Assembly: GCA_910592205.1 (NCBI GenBank)
Contig: CAJVPJ010000662.1
Span: 1-19,497, forward strand
Direction of reading: 5' to 3'
DNA from: Paraglomus occultum
Taxonomy: Eukaryota > Glomeromycota > Glomeromycetes > Paraglomerales > Paraglomeraceae
DNA length: 19,497 bases
The first letter of the stretch is position 1. Each line of letters starts with the position of its first letter. Below the pieces are notes generated by a model. The model did not search any database and was not told the origin of the DNA. It worked only from the letters and a program-made list of their open reading frames with translations. The position numbers and the translations under genes were made by a program. Below, one piece after another: positions 1 through 9,118 of the stretch.

Positions 1-232
1 ATTTTTTTTGGAAATTTAACCAGTATTCAGCGCTTACTCCAAAATAAAAATAAAGACGATAGGCTAAATCCACGGTCATTCTCCTTTTTTCGGCTAATAA
101 TTCCCTAATAACTGACTTTTTTACTTGAATATTTTTGGCTAATTCTTCTCCCTTCATATTCAAAGGTTCTAGGAACTCACTTTTTAAGATTTCTCCTGGG
201 TGAATTGGTTTCAAATCGGGGTCTTTTACCAT
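1..232 (-). CDS. higA: HigA-family antitoxin, XRE helix-turn-helix (C-terminus cut by window edge)
   Basis: The start codon is at 232 and the frame is open for 77 codons to the left edge, so the C-terminus is missing. The protein opens with the HPGEIL motif followed by a Phe-Leu-Glu-Pro-Leu stretch, then a helix-turn-helix (Gly-Glu-Glu-Leu-Ala-Lys) and the family block Glu-Tyr-Trp-Leu-Asn-Phe-Gln. These are hallmarks of HigA/VapI-type addiction-module antitoxins, which bind their cognate RelE-fold toxin and repress their own promoter. It lies 55 bases downstream of the HigB-like toxin gene on the same strand, in the usual higBA order. Visible residues match the normal N-terminal two-thirds of a roughly 95-residue protein. 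Family assignment is confident; activity is inferred. Confidence 0.88.
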   Translation of the reverse strand, partial: MVKDPDLKPIHPGEILKSEFLEPLNMKGEELAKNIQVKKSVIRELLAEKRRMTVDLAYRLYFYFGVSAEYWLNFQKK

Positions 233-287
233 AATAATAAATTGACTAATATATGTGTGTCTCTTATCATGTTATTTTACCAGACTT

Positions 288-635
288 TTATTTACCATAT
301 CTTTTATTATGTGGATTAATTTCAATTTCCTCAGCATAATTAGCACCTTTTTTATCTCATTTAAAGACTACCCGATATTGATCGTTAATTTTGATACTGT
401 AATAGCCCTTTTTGCCTTTTAATTCTTCGGTGTTATTACCAGGAATTAAATATAAGTCATTAAGGTTAGAAGCATTAATTACTGAATGAAGTTTTTTATA
501 ACCTACTTTTTTAATTTTTTGGTATTTGGATACTCATTCGCCTTTTCACAAGGAGTAAGCGTTTTTGTCTTTAAATCTGGGGTTTTTATTGTCTTTATCT
601 GTTTTAGGATTTGTTTTTAAGTTTTGAATTACCAT
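288..635 (-). CDS. higB: HigB-family toxin (RelE/ParE fold mRNA interferase)
   Basis: The gene encodes 115 residues ending in TAA at 288-290, open only if TGA is Trp (three TGA codons). The C-terminal half carries the family signature: an alanine/asparagine-rich 'NASNLNDL' segment, Pro-Gly-Asn, then Tyr-Tyr-Ser-Ile-Lys-Ile-Asn-Asp-Gln-Tyr-Arg and Val-Phe-Lys-Trp. HigB toxins are ribosome-dependent mRNA endonucleases neutralised by HigA. The TGA-encoded Trp falls where relatives have the conserved Trp of Phe-(Arg/Lys)-Trp, good support for the alternative code. The N-terminal ~30 residues are a lysine/asparagine-rich extension longer than usual for the family. The gene appears intact, with higA following, and an AT-rich promoter region lies at 636-674. 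Confidence 0.88.
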
Positions 636-674
636 ATTGCGTTAATTATTAGATTAATTGATCGCAAACCGACT

Positions 675-1112
675 TTAATATGTTTTACAACATGATTTCC
701 TTTCACCTAGTTTCTTTATTCCGTAAATTTCCCTCGTAAATTCTTCATGTTCTTTTGCCAACTCTCTATCACAATTCCCATTCTCTAACTTTAAATCACT
801 TTCACAACTACTTCTATCATGCTTAACTAACTGGATATAATGAGCGATTTCATGGGAGCAAGTTTCAATCATTTTATCAAAACTAATATCTAAATAAGTA
901 TAGTCTCCATATTGGGGATTGCTAGTAAAATAGCGATTATGTTCTAATTTATTTAACAAATATAAGCGATTAAGGCTGATATTGATTTCCTTAACTTGAT
1001 AAGGATAAATAACTTGGTGCGGGAAACAACGACCCATTTCTCCATAACCATTACTAGTTTTTAGTTCAGAGTAAAGACCAGCAAATTTGAGCGGTAAATG
1101 AGAGATATCCAT
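675..1112 (-). CDS. small HEXXH (zincin-like) protein of unknown role
   Basis: The gene encodes 145 residues with ATG at 1112 and TAA at 675-677; the frame upstream is closed by TAA before any other ATG. Residues 87-91 are His-Glu-Ile-Ala-His, the zinc-binding motif of metallopeptidases, set in a hydrophobic helix (Met-Ile-Glu-Thr-Cys-Ser before, Tyr-Ile-Gln-Leu after). His98 and the Ser-Ser-Cys-Glu stretch at 101-104 could supply a further ligand. The protein is rich in cysteines near the end (Cys141, Cys142). It lacks signal peptide and membrane segments, so a cytosolic role is likely. It sits 39 bases upstream of higB on the same strand and may share its transcript. SprT-like or ImmA-like zincins are possible relatives, but I cannot assign it to either. 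Confidence 0.7.
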   Translation of the reverse strand: MDISHLPLKFAGLYSELKTSNGYGEMGRCFPHQVIYPYQVKEINISLNRLYLLNKLEHNRYFTSNPQYGDYTYLDISFDKMIETCSHEIAHYIQLVKHDRSSCESDLKLENGNCDRELAKEHEEFTREIYGIKKLGERKSCCKTY

Positions 1113-1160
1113 CTTTTTACTCTTGGCGAACTTTTTGGTATAAGTATTTAGTAAATCAGT

Positions 1161-1205
1161 AAAAAAAAAAAAGATGGTTAGTTAGGCTATTTAATTAGTT
1201 TAGCC
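1161..1205 (-). terminator. possible terminator after the deaminase gene
   Basis: On the minus strand a GGCTA/TAGCC stem (arms 1201-1205 and 1185-1189) precedes a run of twelve T (1172-1161) by about 12 bases. The gap is longer than in a standard intrinsic terminator, so this is weak. It lies between the deaminase gene (stop at 1255) and the HEXXH gene (start 1112). Confidence 0.3.
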
Positions 1206-1254
1206 ACTACTTTTCATAGTTCTTTTGTGACAAATTAGTTTGGCGAAGGTTCTT

Positions 1255-2829
1255 TTACTGTTGAAAGGTTTCGATTTTAGTTTCCATCTTTCGCAAATCC
1301 GTTGGTATTTCTTTTCCGGATTTTTGGTAAATGTCTCTCATGATTTCTTTGGCGTATTCTTCTATTTCTAACAAGTTTTCTTTATTTTTTAACTTACTTT
1401 CTCATTCTTCGCCTTCTTCGAGATTCCATGGGGCAATTCCTAGATTTCATTTCAAGTCGTTTACTTTCTGAATCCAATTTTTTTTAAAGAATGACTTTAT
1501 GTTTGCTAATTCTTCATGGTGCTCCTCGAGTCCTCTTAATTTGCTACCATTATTTTCCAAGTCATTAATATCTTTATATTTACTCACCCAAGGTACTTCT
1601 CTTAGAAATTCATTTGGTTCAGCAGTGCTTTGATTTCCCTTAGTATAAGGTCAATTTTCCTTATTTATTTCTAGTTTTTTTAGTTCGTCTTCTAATCCTG
1701 TTTTCTTAACCTTGTCCCTTGAATTCAACTTAGACTTTTTTTCCAAAGATTCTAATTGGCTTTTTACTTTTTCATAATTCTTTTTTTTTTCATAAAAACC
1801 AGATTTTCTTTCTTGAATATCTTTTTTTACTTTTTCAAGACTATCTATAAGTTTAGTGAGAAAGTTATCATTAATTTCAGGAGAAATTCAACCACCTTCA
1901 AAGAATGTGGAGCCGTGTGTTCCATAAACTATATCAGTTTTTTCTAGTACTTCTAAAGCTTTATAACAAGGAGCACAACATTTCTTGCTAATACTAATAT
2001 ATTTTGCTTTTTCATACCTTAAATTTTGTAATAATTTCATCTCTGCATGCATTCCTCGAGGGCCTTTTATGTAACTCAAATTTTCTTCACTAACTGCCCA
2101 AATTACCTTTCTAAATTCCCCTTCAATGATACTGATAATGTTGTTGGCAACAAGATTCGCATCCTTTAAAGGATTGATCACTTCCATCTCTCTTACTTTT
2201 GAGTCAAGCGATTCAGAAAAAACATTTATCAGTTCGGACATTAACTTACTTGTATTAATATGCTTAAGTGATTGGCAAATTTTATCAAAATTCAATTTTT
2301 CTTCCTCTAATTCGTGTTTTAACTCACTTTTTATTTTTCACTTGCTATTTTCTATCCAAATTAACTTAAAGAATTCCCCCTCTCTTTCTTCGATAATTTG
2401 CTTAAGAAATTTGTTAAATTGTTTAGTACTTGAGTCCGATTTTGTAGATAGAGTGTATTCTATACGTCTTAGAAACTCAACAATGGATGGTATCAAAAAA
2501 TTCTCGTATTGTTGTTTAAAGGGAGATTGAATATATTTTTTTAAAACTTCTAAGTGTTTTTTTGTGTATTCTTTTATTTCCTCGTCATTGCCAGCCACAA
2601 GTAATTTATCCTTAAAATAACTAAGGGCAATACAAGTTTCATCCTTATTATCGAGCAATCGAGCCAAAGCATCTAAGGATTTTTTTTCTTCATCTCTATC
2701 AATTACTTTTGGTTTGACACTCGAAAGCTCATGGTAAATTTTATTTCCTTTTCTCTCTCTTTCTAACTGACTTATTTCTTCGAGTAGTTCCCCAACGGAT
2801 TTGATGAATCTTTCTTTTTCGCTTGGCAT
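1255..2829 (-). CDS. OTT_1508-type deaminase-fold protein, long form with C-terminal coiled coil
   Basis: One continuous 524-codon frame if TGA is Trp; a standard-code reading would cut it into pieces at 1888-1890 and 2338-2340. The start ATG at 2829 lies 8 bases after the ankyrin gene's stop, so the two are probably co-translated. Residues about 1-160 are a helical N-terminal region with a block (Ala-Leu-Ala-Arg-Leu-Leu) shared with the paralogue at 11360. The catalytic core has His261-Ala-Glu263 and Cys285-x-x-Cys288, the zinc and proton-shuttle residues of the cytidine-deaminase superfamily, followed by Tyr-Gly-Thr-His-Gly. This pattern fits the OTT_1508-like nucleic-acid/nucleotide deaminases known from intracellular bacteria and fungi. 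The last ~200 residues are lysine/glutamate-rich and look like coiled coil. Substrate unknown; it could act on RNA, DNA or free nucleotides, as effector, toxin or defence enzyme. Confidence 0.85.
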
Positions 2830-2837
2830 GTCCGAAA

Positions 2838-3650
2838 TTACTTTTTTATAGCAGGAATTTCGATGATATTTTTATAGCGTTCAGCATAAGCTTGGTCTTT
2901 TTTTCGAAATATATCATAAACAGAAGAACCCATTGTTGACTTAACTGTAACATCTGCTCCATTTTTGATTAACCATTCAATAATTTCCCAATTTTCTATT
3001 CCTTCAACTATTGCTGAGGCAGCACTATGCAACACTGACCAATTAAAATTATTTGTAACATTAATATACTCTTTTTTTTTAACAAGAGTTTTTAGAAGAC
3101 TTAGATTTCCTCTTTGAACAGCGTAATGAAGGGCAGTGTTACCTAACTCATCCTGAGCAGTAGGGCTAACTCCCTTCTCGAGAAGAGCAGTTGAAATTTT
3201 TAATATTACGTCTTCTTCATACTCATCATCAAGTTTTGCGGCTATATGAAGAGGGGTTTCGCCATCCTCATTTTTTACATTAGCCTCGATCCCTAATTCT
3301 AATAGTTTTTTGGTGGCTTCTAGGTTACCTTTCATTACTGAGTAATGTAGTGCTGTGTTTCCTTGTTCATCAATACTGTCAACATCTGCTCCGCTTTCAA
3401 CTAACTTCTGAATTATTTCTGCTTCATTTTCTTCAGCAGCCTCAAATATGGTATAATCTTGAATTTGTTCATCAACCCGAGTAACTTTGTTGTCACTTTT
3501 TTCTAATTCTTCTTTCATTAAGGTCAAGTTTTCAATCATGGATAGCAAACTCTCGTAATAATTGCTATCTTTATCAAGTTCGCTTTCTGTGATAACCTTA
3601 GAAATTTCTCTTATTAGATGTTCAATTTTTGATTTTTCTAGTTTTGTCAT
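2838..3650 (-). CDS. ankyrin-repeat protein paired with the deaminase
   Basis: The protein has 270 residues from the ATG at 3650. A GTG at 3713 in the same frame would add 21 residues but would overlap the preceding small gene, so I prefer the ATG; neither has a convincing ribosome site. Residues 1-60 are helical and charged. From about residue 65 to 245 there are roughly five ankyrin repeats, with clear Gly-Asn-Thr-Ala-Leu-His-Tyr and Gly-Glu-Thr-Pro-Leu-His-Ile-Ala-Ala motifs. The last repeat (Trp-Ser-Val-Leu-His-Ser-Ala-Ala-Ser ... Asn-Trp-Glu-Ile-Ile-Glu-Trp) is closely matched in the ankyrin protein at 10364-11350, so they are paralogues. The stop is 8 bases from the deaminase start. Ankyrin proteins bind other proteins; a partner, inhibitor or delivery role for the deaminase is inference. 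Confidence 0.88.
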   Translation of the reverse strand: MTKLEKSKIEHLIREISKVITESELDKDSNYYESLLSMIENLTLMKEELEKSDNKVTRVDEQIQDYTIFEAAEENEAEIIQKLVESGADVDSIDEQGNTALHYSVMKGNLEATKKLLELGIEANVKNEDGETPLHIAAKLDDEYEEDVILKISTALLEKGVSPTAQDELGNTALHYAVQRGNLSLLKTLVKKKEYINVTNNFNWSVLHSAASAIVEGIENWEIIEWLIKNGADVTVKSTMGSSVYDIFRKKDQAYAERYKNIIEIPAIKK

Positions 3651-3679
3651 ATACTTAATTTTATAGTATGTATTATTTT

Positions 3680-3946
3680 TTAATAACTTCTCACTAGTCT
3701 TCTCTCCCTCCACCCCCTCTGCCTCTGCCCATTATTCCTTCACTTCCTCACCCTTCCAGTCTCCATATTCAAAACCCCTTCAATTAGCCTGGCTTCTATC
3801 TTGGCTTGGGCCTTCCTCCTCCGATAAGCCTTTTGTCTTTCCGCAGCTGAAGCATACTTAAAAACTAGTCCTCCTTTTCTCCCTCACTTTTGAAAATCTT
3901 TTCTACTATATCCTCACTTACTAAAATAAAACTCTTTTTTTACCAT
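3680..3946 (-). CDS. small basic KGG-type protein
   Basis: The gene encodes 88 residues, ATG at 3946 and TAA at 3680-3682, with three TGA codons read as Trp. The first third has two similar Trp-Gly-x-x-x-(Lys/Arg) segments including Arg-Lys-Gly-Gly, followed by Tyr-Ala-Ser-Ala-Ala-Glu-Arg-Gln-Lys-Ala-Tyr-Arg. Small proteins with this layout are common on plasmids and other mobile elements of bacteria and carry a strongly basic tail; a nucleic-acid-binding role is plausible but unproven. It precedes the ankyrin and deaminase genes on the same strand (29-base gap to the chosen ankyrin start), so it may head that operon. It overlaps an alternative GTG start of the ankyrin gene. Codon bias is more G-rich at the 3' end than the neighbours. 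Confidence 0.65.
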
Positions 3947-4322
3947 AATCTATTTTTGTTATGCTAAGCGTTATGTAAGACCCTAAAAACAAACTCAAAA
4001 GAGAGTATAAAAAAAGATAGTTTATAAATAAACTATACTAAAAATATATTTCTGACCTAAGAGCCTATTAGGTGAGGAATAAAGATTTTAATAATCCTCT
4101 TTTCTAAAAAAATGTATAAAACTTAAATATAGGATAAAAATTGCTATTAACTAAGGAATAGAGTTCTATAAATATCTATAAATTATAAATAATAATATGT
4201 CTATTGTCAAACTGAGAAGATATTTAATAGAGAAATAATTCCTAAATCAATCACTAGTTCTTAGAGTTATTTAGTGGTTGTGAAATAATAATTTTAAAAA
4301 ATAATGCAAATTTAATAAAAAT
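3947..4322. promoter_or_regulatory. divergent intergenic region with a 9-bp inverted repeat
   Basis: This stretch of 376 bases separates the minus-strand ankyrin-deaminase operon from the plus-strand LRR-kinase operon. It is very AT-rich and I find no credible gene. An inverted repeat (ATAGTTTAT at 4017-4025 and ATAAACTAT at 4028-4036, two-base spacer) could be an operator or a small hairpin. Promoters for both operons should lie here, but no single -10/-35 pair stands out. Confidence 0.45.
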
Positions 4323-6338
4323 ATGGTAAGTACACAAGAATGATTGGATAGAAATTATCCTAAAAACAGAACTTGTCAGATAAAAGATGAGAGCATGTAT
4401 GTTGACAATTTTGGCAAGACTAGGGAAGAAATAAAAAGATTAGATATATACGAGAAAGATTTGGAAGGAGAATTAAATCTCTCAGATTTTGTTAATTTAG
4501 AGAAATTAGCTCTTCCTCATAATAAACTTACTTCCCTCAACTTGAGTAGTTGTTCTCGTCTAGTTGAACTTTATTGTAATGATAACTTATTAACTAGTAT
4601 AATTTTGCCCCATAATTCCACTAGTTTAAAATTAATAAATTTAAGAAACAATAATTTTCTTGAACAGGACTTATCTTTTCTCAGCAGTTTTATTAATTTA
4701 GAAAAACTCTGTTTAGAAAACAATGATAGAGCAAAAATAGATCAAGGCATCTATAATAAATTTTCCGGATCGCTTGATTTCTTAAGTAATATGCAGCAAT
4801 TGAAAATACTTAATATTAGCAATACTGACATTAGTGAAACAAATCTAGATAAATTACCAAAGAGTTTAGAAGAAATTGAATATTCCACTAAGAAAAGACC
4901 AGATTGTAAACTAACTAAAATTGTTTCTTTATTAGAAGGGTGTAGGTGAGGGTTTTGCCAAAAATGTCAGCAAATCAATTCTAGTGAAAATTGGTGTCAA
5001 CCTTGTGCTGAAAAAGAATGACAACAATTAGAAAAGCGAGAATTAGTAGAGAAATTTATTGAACAACAAAAGTTAAGAGAAGAAGGAAGTAATTTACAAT
5101 GAATTCCTTATGAAGAATTTAGTGGTATAAAAAAAATTGCTGAAGGGGGCTTTAGTAAGATGTATAGGGCAAGATGAGATAGCAATAATAAAACAGTTCT
5201 TCTAAAGATTCTTGTTAACTCTCAAAATGTCACTCCCGAATTTTTGACTGAGATTACTAATAATAAGTTAGTTGACAAAAGTGGCAATATTACAGAATGT
5301 TATGGTATTTCTCAAGAGCCCGAGACTAAGAATTATGTGATAGCAATGCAATACATGGAAGGAGGCAACCTTAGGCAGTATCTGCAGCAAAAAAAATTAA
5401 CTTTTAGAGATAAACTTGACAGATTAAGAGATATTATTAGTGGACTAAAAGATATTCATCAACAAAATCTAATCCATCGAGATTTGCATAGTGGAAATAT
5501 ATTAAATTCTAATGATCGGAGTTATGTTGCTGATTTGGGATTAAGCCAATCTGTTAATTCTCAAAAAGGAGAGGGTCAAGTCTTCGGTGTTCTTCCTTAT
5601 GTAGCTCCCGAAGTCTTACAAGGTCAACCTTACACTCAAGCCAGTGATATTTACTCTTTTGGAATAGTGGCTTACGAGTTATTGGCGAATACTTATCCTT
5701 ATAGTGATTTAAATCTAGAAGATACAAATCTAGCATTAAAAATATGCCAAGGATTAAGGCCCGATGTAGATGAATTGAAAATACCTCCATTGATGAAAGA
5801 CTTAATTAAAAGGTGTTGAGATATTGATCCGGGGAAGAGAATTAATGCCAATGAATTGAAAGGAATTATTGAGAATTGAGACTATGAAATTAAAGAAAAG
5901 AAAAACACCGAATTCTATCATCAATATCAAGAAATAGAGGTAGAGTACGATAATTTCTCTCAAAATACTCTTTATCAAATACGTTCTACTGGTTCTTTAG
6001 ACAGTTCTCCAATAAATACCAAGGAAATCGTGTTATTATCACAAAAACCTGAAAAGCGAGCCTTAGAACCAGAATTAAAAAAATTGGAAAAAGAAATTGA
6101 TCAGCCTCTTACTGAAGAACAAAAAGTGTTAATAAGCGATTTTATCCAAGCTAGGAAAATGGTTATAAAAGATAGGAATAATGAGGAAGCAGAGGATAGG
6201 GCTTGAGAGATAGCAGATAGATTAGAAGAAAAAGGTTTTTCGGAAGAAAAGATAAATGTAATTATTCGTTACTGTGAAAGATTTATTGAAGCAGAGCAAG
6301 AACTACAAGTCAATGTTGAGATTCCTACTAATAAGTAA
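4323..6338 (+). CDS. LRR - zinc ribbon - protein kinase fusion of the mycorrhizal-fungus type
   Basis: The gene encodes 671 residues from ATG 4323 to TAA 6336-6338, continuous only with TGA as Trp. Residues about 1-45 share an N-terminal block with the LRR protein at 9673 (Glu-Trp-x-x-x-Asn-Tyr-Pro ... Thr-Cys-Gln). Leucine-rich repeats span about 45-200. A zinc ribbon follows (Cys212, Cys215, Cys225, Cys228). The kinase domain runs about 260-515: glycine loop Glu274-Gly-Gly-Phe, Lys in Leu-Leu-Lys-Ile, His385-Arg-Asp387 with Asn392, Asp404-Leu-Gly in place of DFG, Ala428-Pro-Glu430, Cys-Trp499. All core catalytic residues are present, so it is probably active on Ser/Thr or Tyr. The Cys-rich linker plus the Asp-Leu-Gly and Tyr-x-Ala-Pro-Glu-Val-Leu context strongly recall the expanded kinases of Rhizophagus-like fungi, suggesting gene transfer from a host. 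The ~150-residue tail is charged and helical. Confidence 0.9.
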
Positions 6339-6346
6339 ATAGTGAT

Positions 6347-7906
6347 ATGGTAAAAATAAGCACTAAACACGAGCTTAACAATGTTAAGCAAGAAAAAGAA
6401 ATAGAAATAAAACGTAACCGAAATTTTCAGGGAGAGTTAGTTATTGAAGGCTATTCAAAACTAGAAAAATTATACTTGCAAGATGTTAGGAAAGTAGATA
6501 AAATAACTCTTAAAAACTTAAAAAGACTGCAAGAATGTACAATCTGAAACTGTGACACTAATGATTTGGTCATTGACAATTGTTCTCAAATAAAGAAACT
6601 GAATGTTCGTCAAAATAATTTAACTAGTTTAGAATTTCTGAGGAACTTAGATAACTTAGAAGAATTAGAAATAGATGGCAACACTAAATTAATTGAAATT
6701 TTAGGACCTTTATTAAGAAAAATTGAAATTTTAAAAAAAGAAAAGGAAGAACTGCTAAAAGAAAAAAATTCTCCAAAAAGCAGAAACTTAAATTGAGTAA
6801 GGAATTTATTCAAAAATAATAGTTTTAAACAACAACTAGAAGATATCTTAGACAATTTTAGGCAAACTGATTTGAAAATATTCATGGGGTTAAAAAAAGA
6901 AGAATTGCATGTTCAGTTTAACAAATTAGTTTCCGCTGCCGATGAAGGAAGTGAAGAAGCAGTAAAAAGTATGCTAAAAGTACTATTAAGTAGCATCGAA
7001 ATAAGCATGAAAAACAATCCCGATAAAGATGATTCAAAAATAATAGAAGAACATAATATTCCTATAGAAGAGTGTAGCAAGCAAGTGAAGCAAGAGAAAG
7101 AAGAAGTAAAAAAACTTTGCGAGATTAAAGTTTGCTTGGTACGATCAAAAAAATTAAAGAATTTAGATAATATTGATGATTATATCAAGACACTTAAAAA
7201 GTTTCTAGTTTCTGTTCTTGAAGTAAGCAAAAGTAATATTGAGTTAAGAAATGAATTATCAAATCTCGAAGAAAAAAGTAATGAATTACGAGATAAATTA
7301 AGGAGCGGCGGCGAATGCTTTAAGAAAATATTGAATAATAAAGAAAGTTTAGAGGAGATAGTAAAGATTATTAAATCTTTTCAAAAAAAAAAAGAGGAAG
7401 AAGTAAAAAATAAGTTGGTCAGTTTTCAAAAAGCAAAAGAGTCTTTCTTGTATTGCCTTGGAGAAACTATTAACGAATTAAATAAGTGTTGTCAAGAATT
7501 GAAAACGCACACTAAAGAATATGCCGTTAGGGATGAAATAATTAAAGGAATTAGAGGGATGGGAGAAGCTTTTGATAGCCCTATCAAAATAGTCAATCCT
7601 ATTAAATTGGCGGTAGAAATAGCCTCTGTTTTTAACAATTGTTGCAAGATGAGTTTTTGTGACAAACGTAGTGATGAGTTTAAAAATTACTTGCAAGGTG
7701 AAGAGTTAAATACGTTCTTATTTAGCGAAACTTATAATTCTTTGATTGAAGTTATTCAAGAAAATAAGGGACTAGACATAAAGATCAGTCTACACGTCAC
7801 TAAAATTCTAGATTTAGAAGAAGGTTTGAGGGAATACAAAAAACTCAAAACATTTAATAATAGATATGAAAAGGTTTGTAACATTGTTATCGATCGAAAT
7901 GATTAG
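6347..7906 (+). CDS. LRR / coiled-coil protein
   Basis: The gene encodes 519 residues from ATG 6347, 8 bases after the kinase stop, to TAG 7904-7906; the TGA codons at 6545-6547 and 6794-6796 encode Trp. Residues about 20-130 are leucine-rich repeat-like, with the motif Leu-Asn-Val-Arg-Gln-Asn-Asn-Leu-Thr-Ser-Leu. A long Lys/Glu-rich helical region with heptad character follows from about 125 to 345. The C-terminal ~170 residues hold several cysteines (including two Cys-Cys pairs) and a non-coiled segment around Ile-Lys-Ile-Val-Asn-Pro-Ile-Lys-Leu-Ala. No signal peptide or clear transmembrane helix is seen. It is co-directional with the kinase gene, so it may be its partner or substrate, but this rests on context only. 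I do not recognise the C-terminal region. Confidence 0.82.
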
Positions 7907-8069
7907 GGAATACTGGACTCTGGAAGACATGGAAAGAAAACTCGACTCTCTTCATAAAGATTTAGGAGAGTTGAAATCGGAATTAGAGAAAGAAAAAGAC
8001 TGACTTAAAGAGATTGAAAATATTGAAAAAGAACAACAATTACAAGCTCAAATACTCTCCCAAAATTAA
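7899..8069 (+). CDS. tiny coiled-coil protein overlapping the LRR gene
   Basis: The gene encodes 56 residues, ATG 7899 and TAA 8067-8069, with one TGA as Trp. Its start overlaps the preceding stop by 8 bases, typical of translational coupling. Almost the whole protein is a charged amphipathic helix with leucines at heptad spacing (Leu-Asp-Ser-Leu-His-Lys-Asp-Leu), so a coiled coil that pairs with the coiled coil of the upstream protein is plausible. It is the last gene before the terminator at 8156-8190. No family is recognised. Support comes from the overlap, the open frame and the position in the operon. Confidence 0.6.
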
Positions 8070-8155
8070 GTTGCTTATTGTAGATATTCCTTTCTAAATT
8101 CTTTCTTGTCTTCCTGAAACCAAACTCACCTAACTCAAGTATTTTTCATTTTATC

Positions 8156-8190
8156 GTAGGAGGTTATAACCTTCCTACTTTCTTGTTTCT
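8156..8190 (+). terminator. intrinsic terminator of the LRR-kinase operon
   Basis: A strong hairpin GTAGG-A-GGTTATAACC-TT-CCTAC (8156-8178) is followed directly by a T-rich tract (8179-8190). It lies between two convergent gene sets, ending the plus-strand operon. On the minus strand the 3' flank is A-rich rather than T-rich, so termination is mainly for the plus strand. Confidence 0.75.
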
Positions 8191-8198
8191 AACAAAAA

Positions 8199-9038
8199 TT
8201 ATAGTCTTTTAACTTTCCGATACCTATTAAATTCAGCCTTTCGCAAAGAAGGCATTTTCTCTGCTAGTTTAGCCAAGCAATCCCCACATAAAATTCTTTC
8301 TTTAACATTTAATCCTCAAAAACTAGGACTATTCCTATTCTTAATCACTCCATGATGTCCCGCACTCTCTATTCTAGTCTCACATTTCTCACAATAAGTT
8401 CAACCACTACCCGCACTATCTAAATAATCAACCCTTACTTTTTCACTAGTTTCACACTTGCATTTCTTTAAATTTTCTCGTAGTTCTTTCAAAGATTTAG
8501 TAAACAAAGAGCAAATTTCTCTTGTTTCTTGTTCCAAGCAAGCACAATTTTTTGGATGTCCTTTATCTTTTAACCATTTATCAGCACACTTCTTATTTAC
8601 TAGTAAATAATGATAATTATCCAATCATTCCGTTAAATCTATTTTCCAACGCTTTTTATATCAATTACTTTGCTCCAAAAAACTAATCGCCCCAGAAGCT
8701 CCACCTTCTTTTACTAGACGGCAAGGCTGACAAACTAACTGGCTTTTCTCATACAAAGAATAGGCATCTGCGGCTAAACTTCTGCACTGTTTACATCTTT
8801 GATAGTTCTTTAATAATTGTAATTGCCGAAATCTCTCTTTTTGCTCCTGTTCTTTTCTCCGAAAAACTTGCTGATAATTAGAATATCCCTTGGCTTTTTC
8901 TAATTCTATTTGATACTGACAAGGACAGCAAAAAGATTGGTCTAACTTGCCGCAAACTTTTCTCTGCTTACAGTCTCCACAATAAATGCTCTTAAATAGT
9001 CCTTTTTCTTTACCAAATTCTTTTCAATTCCCTTTCAT
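8199..9038 (-). CDS. multi-zinc-ribbon cysteine-rich protein (full-length family member)
   Basis: The gene encodes 279 residues, ATG 9038 with AAGGA about ten bases upstream, TAA at 8199-8201; four TGA codons are Trp. It carries at least five Cys-x-x-Cys pairs: Cys-Gly-Asp-Cys near residue 20, Cys-Cys-Pro-Cys near 38, Cys-Lys-Gln-Cys, Cys-Gln-Pro-Cys, Cys-Glu-Lys-Cys and a final Cys-Gly-Asp-Cys. These are treble-clef or ribbon-type zinc sites, possibly nucleic-acid-binding. The segment Lys-Asn-Arg-Asn-Ser-Pro-Ser-Phe-Trp-Gly is repeated in the shorter protein at 14117-14584. All three family members lie in or next to the mobile-looking part of the window. Family function is unknown to me. Confidence 0.8.
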
Positions 9039-9118
9039 ATACTTATATCCTTAATATTCTACTTGAATATTATTGTTGAATGTTTATATAGTATATTTTA
9101 GGTGTTTTACCCTCCCCT
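9039..9118. promoter_or_regulatory. bidirectional promoter region
   Basis: These 80 bases separate a minus-strand and a plus-strand gene. They contain TATATAGTATATTTTA (9085-9100), which recurs exactly at 18392-18407 upstream of the second primase-like gene. On the minus strand it supplies a TATACT -10-like hexamer for the zinc-ribbon gene. Confidence 0.45.

Noticed and set aside
639-665. Inverted repeat upstream of higB as an operator
   Set aside because: Only the outer GCG/CGC match; the interior symmetry is poor in this AT-rich stretch.
2126-2530. Plus-strand open frame of 134 codons
   Set aside because: It lies antisense inside the deaminase gene, has low-complexity Ser/Leu/Phe composition and no motif.
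1888-2829. Two separate small genes in place of one deaminase gene
   Set aside because: The break at 2338-2340 is a TGA codon and both parts are in one frame; reading TGA as Trp gives a continuous protein that also extends to 1255.
6610-6885. Minus-strand open frame rich in Phe, Leu and Ser
   Set aside because: It is the antisense shadow of the Lys/Glu-rich coiled-coil coding sequence.
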